Shown here in pieces: positions 45,845-53,805 of a stretch of DNA of 64,000 nt (positions are counted from its first letter, which is position 1; each line of letters begins with the position of its first letter). Made by a program: the position numbers and the translations under genes. The stretch comes from Flavobacterium johnsoniae (lineage in GTDB: Bacteria; Bacteroidota; Bacteroidia; Flavobacteriales; Flavobacteriaceae): NCBI RefSeq assembly GCF_030388325.1, contig NZ_CP103794.1, forward strand, positions 4,340,001 to 4,404,000, read 5' to 3'. The notes beneath the pieces are model-generated. The model ran no database searches, was not told the DNA's origin, and saw nothing but the letters and a program-made list of their open reading frames with translations.

Positions 45845-48800
45845 TTAAACTGTGTACTCTTTAAATTCTTTGAATTCTTTAGGAGTTTTCCCAAAATACT
45901 TCTTAAACGAGCGTCCAAAGTATTTTGGATCATTATAACCGCATTCAAAACTGATCTCAGAAATGTTTAATCGTTTTGTTTTTAATAGAACTTCTGCCTT
46001 TTGCAAGCGAAGTGACATCAAAATATCTGAAGGAGATTGGTTTAAAGTTTCTTTAAATATGCGATAACATTTTACTCTTGAAATGCCCAATTCTTCACCC
46101 AACATTTCAACATTAAATGAAGGATTCTGAAGTTGTTCTTTTATAATTTCTAAAGCCTTTCGTAAAAGCCTTTCATTTGCCGTTACGTGTTCGTTATCTT
46201 CTGTTAGAATCTCAAATATTTTCTCCTGAATTTTATGTTCTCTAAGCGGTTCAATATTCTGATTGATTAAACTGTCTATCTTTTTTCTAACGAATGATGC
46301 GCTGGCTGGAAGCTGTATATGTGTTTCGATACCAATTTCTAATAATTGTTCGTTCAATTCGTAATTAATATCTTCTGAGATATAAATCATTGGAATTCTT
46401 ATATGCGAATTATCTCTATTTGATTTTAAAAAATCAATGAGCTTTTTGGAGAATTCTGTCTGATATAAAATCAATGCCGAAATATCGATTTGTTTTAATA
46501 TAGAATTCAAATTAGAAACAGAACTTTCGAAAATCAAATTAAAATTTTCGCCATCTAAAACCTGGTTTGCAGCCGGATTATTGTACGAATCTCCAAAAAC
46601 CAAAAGACATTTTTTATCCGAAGCAAATTGATTTGGGTAATTGAAATTTTTCCATGAAATAGTTTCCTTATAATGCACATCAGGATTAACAATTTCGATT
46701 GGAATACGCATCGTAATCTGGAAATCTTCTTCCGAAAACGGAATTAATTCTCCTTCTAAATCTTGCAACAAAACTTGCAATGCTTTAAAGTAAGGACTAT
46801 AATGCGAAATATTATACCAATTGTCTCTTAAAATAATACTATCTGAAATTGCTTTAATTTCAACACAATCAGATTGGTAAGTTATTGAAATATTTATTGT
46901 ACTGTCTTTATCAGAATATTTGCTTAAATCATTAAAAAAATACTGCATTGCCAATTTTAAACGCAAAATATCTACAGACGCAAAGCAATCTGAATGATCA
47001 ATTTCACAATTAAAATTTACCTCATTCTGCTGCAACTCTTTCTTCAATTTTTCTACATTATTTCTAAAAACAGGAAACAGACTTGTTGCTGATTTCTTTA
47101 CAGGTCCAAGATCTTTTACATGTTCGAGATAATTCCATTCTGAAATAAGCTTTACCAATTTTCCAGATTGCACAATTAAATCTCGATGTGTTTCTGTATC
47201 TTTTTTGAAGGAACTAGATATTTTAATGATTTTAGAAATGGGTTCTTGAAACTCCGAAAGCATAAAAGTTTTAAACTTTTCAATTTCAAAATTTTCTTTT
47301 TTCAAATTACTGTGAAGAATCAGCAGTTTTTCTTTTTGTTCTAGAATTTTCTTGTTCTTTTCGTCCAATTCTTCATTAACCGCTTCCATTTCTTTTTTCT
47401 GATTTTCAATTACAGCCGTTCTTGCCGCAACCAATTCTTCAAGATATTTTTGCTGTGCCAGAGATGCTTTATTTTTAACATAAACCACAATAACGCACAT
47501 AATCAGAATAAAACCTGACAGTAGCATATAAAACAAAATCGATTCATAAAATGCTTTTCCGATCTGAAGAGAAAAGAAAACCGGTTCAGGTTTTCCGTCT
47601 TTTCCTTGTTTAATGAAGAAATTATATTCGCCAGAAGATAAATTCGAATATTCTATTTTATTATTGCCAGACAAAAGAATCCATTTTTCATCTCTTCCTT
47701 CTAATTTATAATAAATAGCTACTTTGTTATTTCGAGGAAAAAGAATCGGAATTACTTCAATTTCTAATTTATTGTTACTGAAGCTTTTTTCAATCGACAC
47801 TTGAGCATTTTCAATGCCATCAATTTTCAATTTTATTTTTGCTTTCGGACTAATATTATGAATCGTTGCTGGATTAAAATAATTTAAACCTTCAACACCT
47901 CCAAAAAACAAATTTCCTTTAGAATCTTGGTAATAAGCTCCTTCCGAAAATTCTGGTGCTTGCCAACCATAATCCGGATTATAAGACGTAACGCTGTATT
48001 TTTTCTTGTCAATAGAAGCAATTCCTTTTGTCGTGCTTATCCAGACTTTATCACCAGTATCAATTAATCCGTAAACCATATGACTTGGCAATCCTTCTAA
48101 TTCTGTAATATTTTTAACAACACCGTTTTTTTTGTTAAAGACAGTTACACCGCCAAGAGAAGCAATCCAATAATTATCTGATTCATTATCAACAAAAACA
48201 GAATAAATGCTATTGCCTAAAATTCCATCTTTAGTACTAATTCTTTTTAGAGCATTTGTCTGCAAATTGAATACAATTACACCACTATTTTCGGTCGAAA
48301 GTATTAGATTTTGATTTTCTTTTTTGACGTTTCTAATATGATATTTACTCAGTAATTCTTGCCCTCTGAATTTTTCAAATTTTCCTGTTTCCAAATTAAA
48401 CTTAGCCAAACCGCCCCAGCAACCGAGCCACAATTGCTTATTTTGATCTTCAATTATAGAATAACATCTGTTTATAGAAACGCTTTCACTGTTTGCTGTT
48501 TCATAGCTCGTGCAATTATTACCAGAAATTCTTAGAATACCTTTGTACGTTCCTGCCCAAATATTTCCGTCGCTAGAAGTAAATAAACTTCTCACGCGTT
48601 CCCAATCAGAATGTGAGCTGGCTTTGTCTATTTTAAATTTCTCAAATTTTTGACTTTTATCGTTGTAGCAATAAAGTCCTCTTGTGTAATATCCTAGCCA
48701 GATTTTTCCATTTTTATCTTTGGTAATGGCTCTAATTGTTTCGTCTGGAAGATTCGGTTCTTTTAAAGGATGCGGCACTATTGCATTTATTTTTTCAGAA

Positions 48801-49543
48801 CCTGCAAATGCCATACTCAAACCGCCGTCTTTTTGCCCTAACCAAACATTTCCGAAATCGTCCAGATAAAGCGCTTCTATTTCATTATTTTTAAATGAAT
48901 ATGGCGCATACAAATCGGCTGTAAGATGTTCGATTTTATTTTCATTTGTAATAATGTATAATCCATTTTCACGAGTCGCAAACCAGATATTACCAGATTT
49001 ATCCTTTAAAACATCATTGATTTTAAGCTTCGGATTTTTTCGAAGCAAGCTATTTTTTAAATTAGTGAAATCTGATTTTCTAACATTATTTGCACTTGTT
49101 TCTACAAAAGATTTGTTTTTGTATTCATAAAAATCTTTTTCTGTTTCGACTACAATATTTCCCTTTTGAGAGAGATACAGGTTTTTCGGGGCTGTTTTAA
49201 ACTTAAACTCTTCAAATTCTTCATTACCAAGGTAACAGTTTATATTACCTTCTTTTGTCATAATCCAGATTTTTCCAGATTTATCTTTTTTCAACTTTGT
49301 AATATAATTGCTTGAAATGGTTTTAGGACGATTTAAATTATTTTTAAAAATCTTAAAATTATAACCGTCAAAATAATTCAGTCCGTCCCAAGTTGCAATC
49401 CATAAACCGCCGTCTTTGTCACTTTCTATATCGACTACGGAATTGTTGGATAATCCTTGATTGGTAGTAAAATTTTCGAATTTTATTTGTTGTCCAAATG
49501 AATACAGTGTAAAAAGAAAAAATAATTGTAGTGCCTTAGCCAT
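45845..49543 (-). CDS. Degenerate hybrid two-component regulator with propeller sensor (pseudo-HTCS)
   Basis: The 1232-residue protein has HTCS order: signal peptide; two-component propeller repeats (about 20-560, many DxxGxxW motifs such as DKSGNIWFAT); Y_Y_Y domain (about 590-655); membrane helix (668-687); coiled coil (694-760); kinase-like, receiver-like and AraC domains. The kinase motif LSHEFRTP has become LSEFQEP, with Ser763 at the His position. The N, G1 and G2 ATP-binding boxes are unrecognisable. In the receiver the acceptor Asp is replaced (LILYQTEF, Gln1028) and the TKP Lys is gone (IQLPAS). The AraC domain (ISRVKCYRIFKETLN; ISFECGYNDPKYFGRSFKKYFGKTP) looks functional. It probably regulates the downstream SusCD without phosphotransfer. 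ATG 49543 is preferred over TTG 49564. Confidence 0.88.
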   Translation of the reverse strand: MAKALQLFFLFTLYSFGQQIKFENFTTNQGLSNNSVVDIESDKDGGLWIATWDGLNYFDGYNFKIFKNNLNRPKTISSNYITKLKKDKSGKIWIMTKEGNINCYLGNEEFEEFKFKTAPKNLYLSQKGNIVVETEKDFYEYKNKSFVETSANNVRKSDFTNLKNSLLRKNPKLKINDVLKDKSGNIWFATRENGLYIITNENKIEHLTADLYAPYSFKNNEIEALYLDDFGNVWLGQKDGGLSMAFAGSEKINAIVPHPLKEPNLPDETIRAITKDKNGKIWLGYYTRGLYCYNDKSQKFEKFKIDKASSHSDWERVRSLFTSSDGNIWAGTYKGILRISGNNCTSYETANSESVSINRCYSIIEDQNKQLWLGCWGGLAKFNLETGKFEKFRGQELLSKYHIRNVKKENQNLILSTENSGVIVFNLQTNALKRISTKDGILGNSIYSVFVDNESDNYWIASLGGVTVFNKKNGVVKNITELEGLPSHMVYGLIDTGDKVWISTTKGIASIDKKKYSVTSYNPDYGWQAPEFSEGAYYQDSKGNLFFGGVEGLNYFNPATIHNISPKAKIKLKIDGIENAQVSIEKSFSNNKLEIEVIPILFPRNNKVAIYYKLEGRDEKWILLSGNNKIEYSNLSSGEYNFFIKQGKDGKPEPVFFSLQIGKAFYESILFYMLLSGFILIMCVIVVYVKNKASLAQQKYLEELVAARTAVIENQKKEMEAVNEELDEKNKKILEQKEKLLILHSNLKKENFEIEKFKTFMLSEFQEPISKIIKISSSFKKDTETHRDLIVQSGKLVKLISEWNYLEHVKDLGPVKKSATSLFPVFRNNVEKLKKELQQNEVNFNCEIDHSDCFASVDILRLKLAMQYFFNDLSKYSDKDSTINISITYQSDCVEIKAISDSIILRDNWYNISHYSPYFKALQVLLQDLEGELIPFSEEDFQITMRIPIEIVNPDVHYKETISWKNFNYPNQFASDKKCLLVFGDSYNNPAANQVLDGENFNLIFESSVSNLNSILKQIDISALILYQTEFSKKLIDFLKSNRDNSHIRIPMIYISEDINYELNEQLLEIGIETHIQLPASASFVRKKIDSLINQNIEPLREHKIQEKIFEILTEDNEHVTANERLLRKALEIIKEQLQNPSFNVEMLGEELGISRVKCYRIFKETLNQSPSDILMSLRLQKAEVLLKTKRLNISEISFECGYNDPKYFGRSFKKYFGKTPKEFKEFKEYTV

Positions 49544-49580
49544 TGCGTATAATTTAACTCGCAAGTATACAATCGCAAGG

Positions 49581-49610
49581 TAACTTAAACATAAATTGTA
49601 TGTTAAGTTA
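49581..49610. promoter_or_regulatory. Inverted repeat upstream of the degenerate regulator gene
   Basis: TAACTTAAACATA (49581-49593) and TATGTTAAGTTA (49599-49610) are inverted copies except for one extra A, around a 5-base centre. It lies 38 bases before the regulator start codon and could be an operator or a leader hairpin. Confidence 0.4.
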
Positions 49611-49764
49611 AAAAGTGATTCAAAAGTAATCTCAGTGACTTAGAAAGCTATTTCAACATAAAAAATTAACATTTTTTTGAAATTTTAAAATTTATTAAAC
49701 AAAACAAAACACATCATAATCTTATCTTAATACGTGTAATACACTCATTTATTGGGTTATTTCG

Positions 49765-49772
49765 TATATTTG
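49765..49772 (+). promoter_or_regulatory. Predicted -7 element of the orphan histidine kinase gene
   Basis: TATATTTG matches TAnnTTTG and lies 31 bases before the start codon. No clear -33 element is seen. Confidence 0.45.
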
Positions 49773-49803
49773 CGAATTAGATTAAAAAAAGCAAAAACCA
49801 CTA

Positions 49804-51174
49804 ATGTTCCAACTTTTCCCTGTAGACCCCAAAACCATTTTTCTACTTTATTTTTGGGGAAATTTTTTTACTTGTATTTTAATTTTTAGTTATTCGTTTT
49901 CTTACGCAACAAGCGATAACAAAAAAATATTGAAACTATTCGGTCTAGGCAAATTAATACTTACTATAGCTTGGATATTAGCGCTTTTGCGAAATATAAT
50001 CGACGATTTTACTTCAATCAACATTGCCAACTCTATGATTCTTGCTGCTTGTTGTTTTGAAACAATTGCCATGTTAGCATTGATCAAGACAAAAGCAAAG
50101 CGATATTTCAGACTTCAAATAGCCATTACCACTCTTACCATTATCTTTTTCAATATCGGTACTTTTCTAGAAGCTACAATGAATACGCGCGTTGTAATTG
50201 CGGGTATCGGAGTTTTTGCTATTTACTTAATGCCAACCGTACTTTATTTTACAGAAAAGAAAAAAAGCTTTTTTAAGACATTTTATGTTCTCTGTTATGG
50301 CGGATTTGAAGTTTTAATTCTAATACGAACTATCTACAGATATTACTATCCGGAGGATAAAGTCATTTCTTATGGAACTTTAGACAGTTTGTATAGTATT
50401 TGTTTGTTTCTGCTGTCTCTTATCGGAATTGTTGGCTTTTTATTGTTAGTGAAAGAAAAGCAAGATCATAAAATTCAGAAACTTTTAGACGATAAAAATC
50501 AGTTTTTCTCTATTATTTCTCATGATTTAAGAGGTCCGTTAGGATCATCTGTTTCGCTGTCTGAACTTTTTCTAGAAAATATTGAAGATTACAGTCGTGA
50601 AGAAATTAGAGAAATTTCAGAAATGCAGCACGAATCCAATAAAAACATTTACAAACTTTTGGAAAATCTGTTAGAATGGTCGCGCGTACAGACAGGAATG
50701 ATTACTTTTTGCCCAAAAAATGTTTCTTTAAATACATTGATTAAAGAAAATATCGAACTAAATAAAAATGCGGCTTTAAACAAAAATATAAATCTTGTTT
50801 TCGAATCAACAGATTTAATTGAAGCTGAAGTCGATAAAAATATGGTGGGAACTATTTTGCGAAATTTACTTAGCAATGCGATTAAGTTTACCGAGAAAAA
50901 CGGAGAAATTAAAATCAAACTTTCTCAAAATGAGCATCAAGCAAAAATTTCTATTACAGATAACGGAATTGGAGTTCCAGATTCTATAAAAGAAAATCTA
51001 TTTAGAATTAATGGAAAAGTAACGCAAAAAGGAACTGAAAACGAAACCGGCAGCGGATTAGGATTGCTACTTTGCAGTGAATTCATTAAAATTCACAATG
51101 GTAAAATTTGGGTAGAAAGTGAAGCTGGTGAAGGAAGCACTTTTAAATTTACTTTGCCATTACAAAATATCTAA
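49804..51174 (+). CDS. Orphan membrane sensor histidine kinase with seven-helix input domain
   Basis: The 456-residue protein has seven predicted transmembrane helices in its first 220 residues, then a linker and a complete kinase core: His240 in FSIISHDLRGPLG, LLENLLEWSRVQ, N box ILRNLLSNAIKFT, G1 box ITDNGIGVPD and G2 box TGSGLGLLL. All catalytic motifs are present. No response regulator is encoded next to it. The helical input resembles 7TM-type sensors that detect signals in or near the membrane; the signal is unknown. It is transcribed away from the degenerate regulator, with a 260-base gap. Confidence 0.9.
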   Translation: MFQLFPVDPKTIFLLYFWGNFFTCILIFSYSFSYATSDNKKILKLFGLGKLILTIAWILALLRNIIDDFTSINIANSMILAACCFETIAMLALIKTKAKRYFRLQIAITTLTIIFFNIGTFLEATMNTRVVIAGIGVFAIYLMPTVLYFTEKKKSFFKTFYVLCYGGFEVLILIRTIYRYYYPEDKVISYGTLDSLYSICLFLLSLIGIVGFLLLVKEKQDHKIQKLLDDKNQFFSIISHDLRGPLGSSVSLSELFLENIEDYSREEIREISEMQHESNKNIYKLLENLLEWSRVQTGMITFCPKNVSLNTLIKENIELNKNAALNKNINLVFESTDLIEAEVDKNMVGTILRNLLSNAIKFTEKNGEIKIKLSQNEHQAKISITDNGIGVPDSIKENLFRINGKVTQKGTENETGSGLGLLLCSEFIKIHNGKIWVESEAGEGSTFKFTLPLQNI

Positions 51175-51180
51175 AAAAAA

Positions 51181-51210
51181 ATCCAAATCCCAAGAAATTG
51201 GAATTTGGAT
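51181..51210. terminator. Bidirectional terminator between the kinase and SIMPL genes
   Basis: ATCCAAATCCCAA (51181-51193) pairs with TTGGAATTTGGAT (51198-51210), one mismatch, closed by a GAAA tetraloop. A run of A on the left (T on the minus strand) makes it a strong terminator for the SIMPL gene; on the plus strand the T tract is weaker. Confidence 0.75.
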
Positions 51211-51235
51211 CTTTAATATTGGATTTTTTAAACTT

Positions 51236-51925
51236 TTAGTCTAACACAAAACTTACGCTAACATTTGCCGTAATTTCGATTTCGCCAATTGCTAAAGTTT
51301 CATTTGATGCTCCAGCATTATCCATTGCCATAGATTTCATTGCAGCATACATTGGCTGTGGACGATACACTTGTGAATTGTCTGAAATTGTAAAAGCTTT
51401 ACCAACTTTTTGTCCTAAAACAGAAACATATTCTTCAGCTTTTACTTTAGCATCTTTCATCGCTAATTTTCTAGCTTCAGATTCGTATTGCGCTAATTTA
51501 GAAGATTCAAAAGAAACTCTATCAATACGATTAATTCCTTGCTGAACCAAACCTTCCATTAATTCATCGTATTTCGACAAATCTTTTACTACGATTTCTA
51601 CAGTTTGAGTCGCATTATAAGAAGTTTTCTTTTTCTCATAATCATACTGCGGATTTAAAGCAACTTGTTTTGTTCTGAAATCTGCTGTCGGAATATTCAT
51701 TTTTTTGATGAATTTTAAAACAGCGTCCATCTTTTCGTCGTTTTGTTTTTTAACGTCTTTAGCATTATTCCCTTTTGTTTCAACCGTAGCTGAAATACAA
51801 ACTTGATCAGGTGCTACTTTTACTTTTCCTTCCCCATTTACATTGATTAGAGGTATTTGTTTGGTTTCCTGGCCGTAAGACATAGTCATAAACATGATTG
51901 TTAAAAATAATACTAGTTTTTTCAT
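51236..51925 (-). CDS. SIMPL-domain (DUF541) secreted protein
   Basis: This 229-residue protein has a signal peptide (MFMTMSYGQ) and the SIMPL/DUF541 fold typified by E. coli YggE: the start INVNGEGKVKVAPDQVCISA, DFRTKQVALNPQYDY, RIDRVSFESSKLA, ARKLAMKDAKVKAEEYVSVLG and the final EIEITANVSVSFVLD. These proteins act in the periplasm or at the outer membrane; YggE has been linked to reduced oxidative stress, but the molecular role is unsettled. It stands alone, with a rhomboid gene 51 bases upstream on the same strand. Confidence 0.9.
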   Translation of the reverse strand: MKKLVLFLTIMFMTMSYGQETKQIPLINVNGEGKVKVAPDQVCISATVETKGNNAKDVKKQNDEKMDAVLKFIKKMNIPTADFRTKQVALNPQYDYEKKKTSYNATQTVEIVVKDLSKYDELMEGLVQQGINRIDRVSFESSKLAQYESEARKLAMKDAKVKAEEYVSVLGQKVGKAFTISDNSQVYRPQPMYAAMKSMAMDNAGASNETLAIGEIEITANVSVSFVLD

Positions 51926-51976
51926 TTTTGTTATATTTTAATATTTAATAAAGGCTTTTCAAAAGTTATGCCAGCA

Positions 51977-52615
51977 TTATATTTTTCCCATTTTTGCCAT
52001 TCCAAAAAGTATAATTATCGGAATAGCTAGCAAAATAACCATTAAAGTATTTTCTGTAAATAAAGAAGGTTCTTTTATTAAAGTAATCAAATAACCGCCT
52101 ATAGCACCTCCAAAATGCGCTGTGTGCCCAATGTTATCATTTTTGGCACGCATTCCATAAATCGAGTATAATAAATACACAATTCCAAAAATATAAGCCG
52201 GCATCGGAATGACAAAAAATACGCCAAGCATCATATTTGGCTGTAATAAAATCGCAGAATACAAAACTCCCGTAACAGCGCCAGACGCTCCAACCGCACG
52301 ATAACTGTAATCGTTTTTATGAAACATCATTGTGAGAAGATTTCCAAATATCAAACTTCCAAAATAAATCAAAACAAAAGAAAATGTTCCGAGCCAGGAT
52401 AAAACTACTGGAGCAAAGAAATAAAGTGTTAGCATGTTAAATATCAAATGCATCATATCTACATGCAAAAAACCTGAAGAAAGCATCCTGATCTGTTCTC
52501 CAGAACGAATACTCCCTACGTGAAATTCGTACTTTCTAAAAAAAGAAAGATCGTTAAAACCTTTGTAACTAATAACAGCGTTGGCAATTATAATCCCAGC
52601 TAAAATGATATTCAT
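51977..52615 (-). CDS. Rhomboid-family intramembrane serine protease
   Basis: This 212-residue membrane protein has about six helices. Catalytic Ser111 lies in AVGASGAVTG and His167 in HTAHFGGAIGG, matching the rhomboid Ser-His dyad. The N-terminal loop after helix 1 includes RMLSSGFLHVDMMHLIFNM, the usual HxxxHxxxN-type region. The enzyme would cut transmembrane substrates within the inner membrane. Substrate unknown. It may share a message with the SIMPL gene downstream. Confidence 0.92.
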   Translation of the reverse strand: MNIILAGIIIANAVISYKGFNDLSFFRKYEFHVGSIRSGEQIRMLSSGFLHVDMMHLIFNMLTLYFFAPVVLSWLGTFSFVLIYFGSLIFGNLLTMMFHKNDYSYRAVGASGAVTGVLYSAILLQPNMMLGVFFVIPMPAYIFGIVYLLYSIYGMRAKNDNIGHTAHFGGAIGGYLITLIKEPSLFTENTLMVILLAIPIIILFGMAKMGKI

Positions 52616-52705
52616 AAATAGTATTTATTGTGAATTGTAAATATAATCATTCTTAAAGAAAACTTAGTACGAAAGCAAATTATCAAACGTTAATCATTTT
52701 TCATT

Positions 52706-52713
52706 TATCTTTG
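52706..52713 (+). promoter_or_regulatory. Predicted -7 element of the acyltransferase gene
   Basis: TATCTTTG matches TAnnTTTG, 14 bases before the start codon, which implies a very short leader. No convincing -33 box. Confidence 0.4.
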
Positions 52714-52727
52714 TAAAAAAAAGCTGC

Positions 52728-53600
52728 ATGCAATTTCTCGTTTACATTTTAGCCTATCCTTTATTGTGGCTTATCTCCATATTACCTTTTCCTATATTTT
52801 ACTTATTCTCAGATTTTGTTTATTTTTTAATTTACAGAGTTATCGGATATCGTAAAAAAGTAGTTCGCGAAAATTTAGCTCTTGCTTTGCCTCATTTAAG
52901 CGATACTGAAAGAAAAGAAGTAGAAAAGAAATTCTACAAACACATGTGCGATATGTTTTTAGAAATGGTGAAAACAATGAGCATTTCGCATGAGGAAATG
53001 GACAGACGATTCCGAATAACCAATCTCGATCTTGTTTTAGATTATGCAAAAAAAGGAAAAAGCGTAATTCTTGTAGCTTCGCATTATGCAAGTTATGAAT
53101 GGCTTTTGACTATTAACCCAAAAATTGGTTTTAAAGGAATTGCTGTTTATAAAAAATTGGCTAATCCTTATTTTGACAAACTCGTTCGAAGAATCCGTTC
53201 TAAATACGATACAGAAATGATAGAAACCAGAAAAGCAATTCCTACAATGGCTCAAAACCAGCGTAATGGAGTTTTGGCAATGTATGGTTTAGCTAGTGAC
53301 CAATCTCCGAAATTGGATAGAATTTTTCATTCGATGAAATTTATGGGAGTTGAAGTTCCTGTACACACAGGAGCAGAAATGCTGGCAAAAAAATACGATT
53401 TGGCTGTTATCATGGTAAAAGTTAAAAAAGTAAAAAGAGGATTTTATGAGGCAACGTTTGTTTCGCTTGCAGATAATCCGAAAGAATATCCAGATTTTGA
53501 AATTACCGAAATGTATTTGAAAGAAGTAGAAAAACAGATTCTTGAAGTTCCAGAATTTTATTTATGGACACACAAAAGATGGAAACACCGCGTAAAATAA
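52728..53600 (+). CDS. Lysophospholipid/lipid A acyltransferase (LpxL/HtrB family)
   Basis: This 290-residue protein has an N-terminal hydrophobic helix and the catalytic HX4E motif VASHYASYEW (His119, Glu124). The following KLANPYFDKLVRRIR and ASDQSPKLDRIFHSMKFMGVEVPVHTGAEMLAKKYD segments are typical of the family. It transfers a secondary acyl chain to lipid A precursor at the inner membrane. Length is normal. It stands as a single gene closed by a strong terminator. Confidence 0.9.
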   Translation: MQFLVYILAYPLLWLISILPFPIFYLFSDFVYFLIYRVIGYRKKVVRENLALALPHLSDTERKEVEKKFYKHMCDMFLEMVKTMSISHEEMDRRFRITNLDLVLDYAKKGKSVILVASHYASYEWLLTINPKIGFKGIAVYKKLANPYFDKLVRRIRSKYDTEMIETRKAIPTMAQNQRNGVLAMYGLASDQSPKLDRIFHSMKFMGVEVPVHTGAEMLAKKYDLAVIMVKVKKVKRGFYEATFVSLADNPKEYPDFEITEMYLKEVEKQILEVPEFYLWTHKRWKHRVK

Positions 53601-53620
53601 TTTCAAAATAACAATTTAAA

Positions 53621-53654
53621 AAATCCGAAAAACAACCTTATGTTTTTCGGATTT
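53621..53654 (+). terminator. Intrinsic terminator of the acyltransferase gene
   Basis: AAATCCGAAAAACA (53621-53634) pairs perfectly with TGTTTTTCGGATTT (53641-53654) over a 6-base loop, followed by TTCTTTTG. Confidence 0.85.
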
Positions 53655-53698
53655 TTCTTTTGAATCTGACGCAATTCGCCAATTTATGCTTTGTAAGC

Positions 53699-53706
53699 TA
53701 GATTTG
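53699..53706 (+). promoter_or_regulatory. Possible -7 element of the GH128 gene
   Basis: TAGATTTG matches TAnnTTTG and lies 100 bases before the start codon. No -33 box is clear. Confidence 0.35.
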
Positions 53707-53805
53707 ATGTGTTTTTGTAATGATTTTTTTGAATGAATTAAAAAAGGAAACAATTTAAATTTGATCTTCTCTAATTATCTAAAAAAAACCAAAAAATCAT
53801 TAACC

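Noticed and set aside
45845..49543. Reading the degenerate HTCS as a pseudogene
   Set aside because: The frame is uninterrupted over 1232 codons, the sensor and AraC domains are well kept, and a phased repeat array lies at the adjacent SusC promoter.
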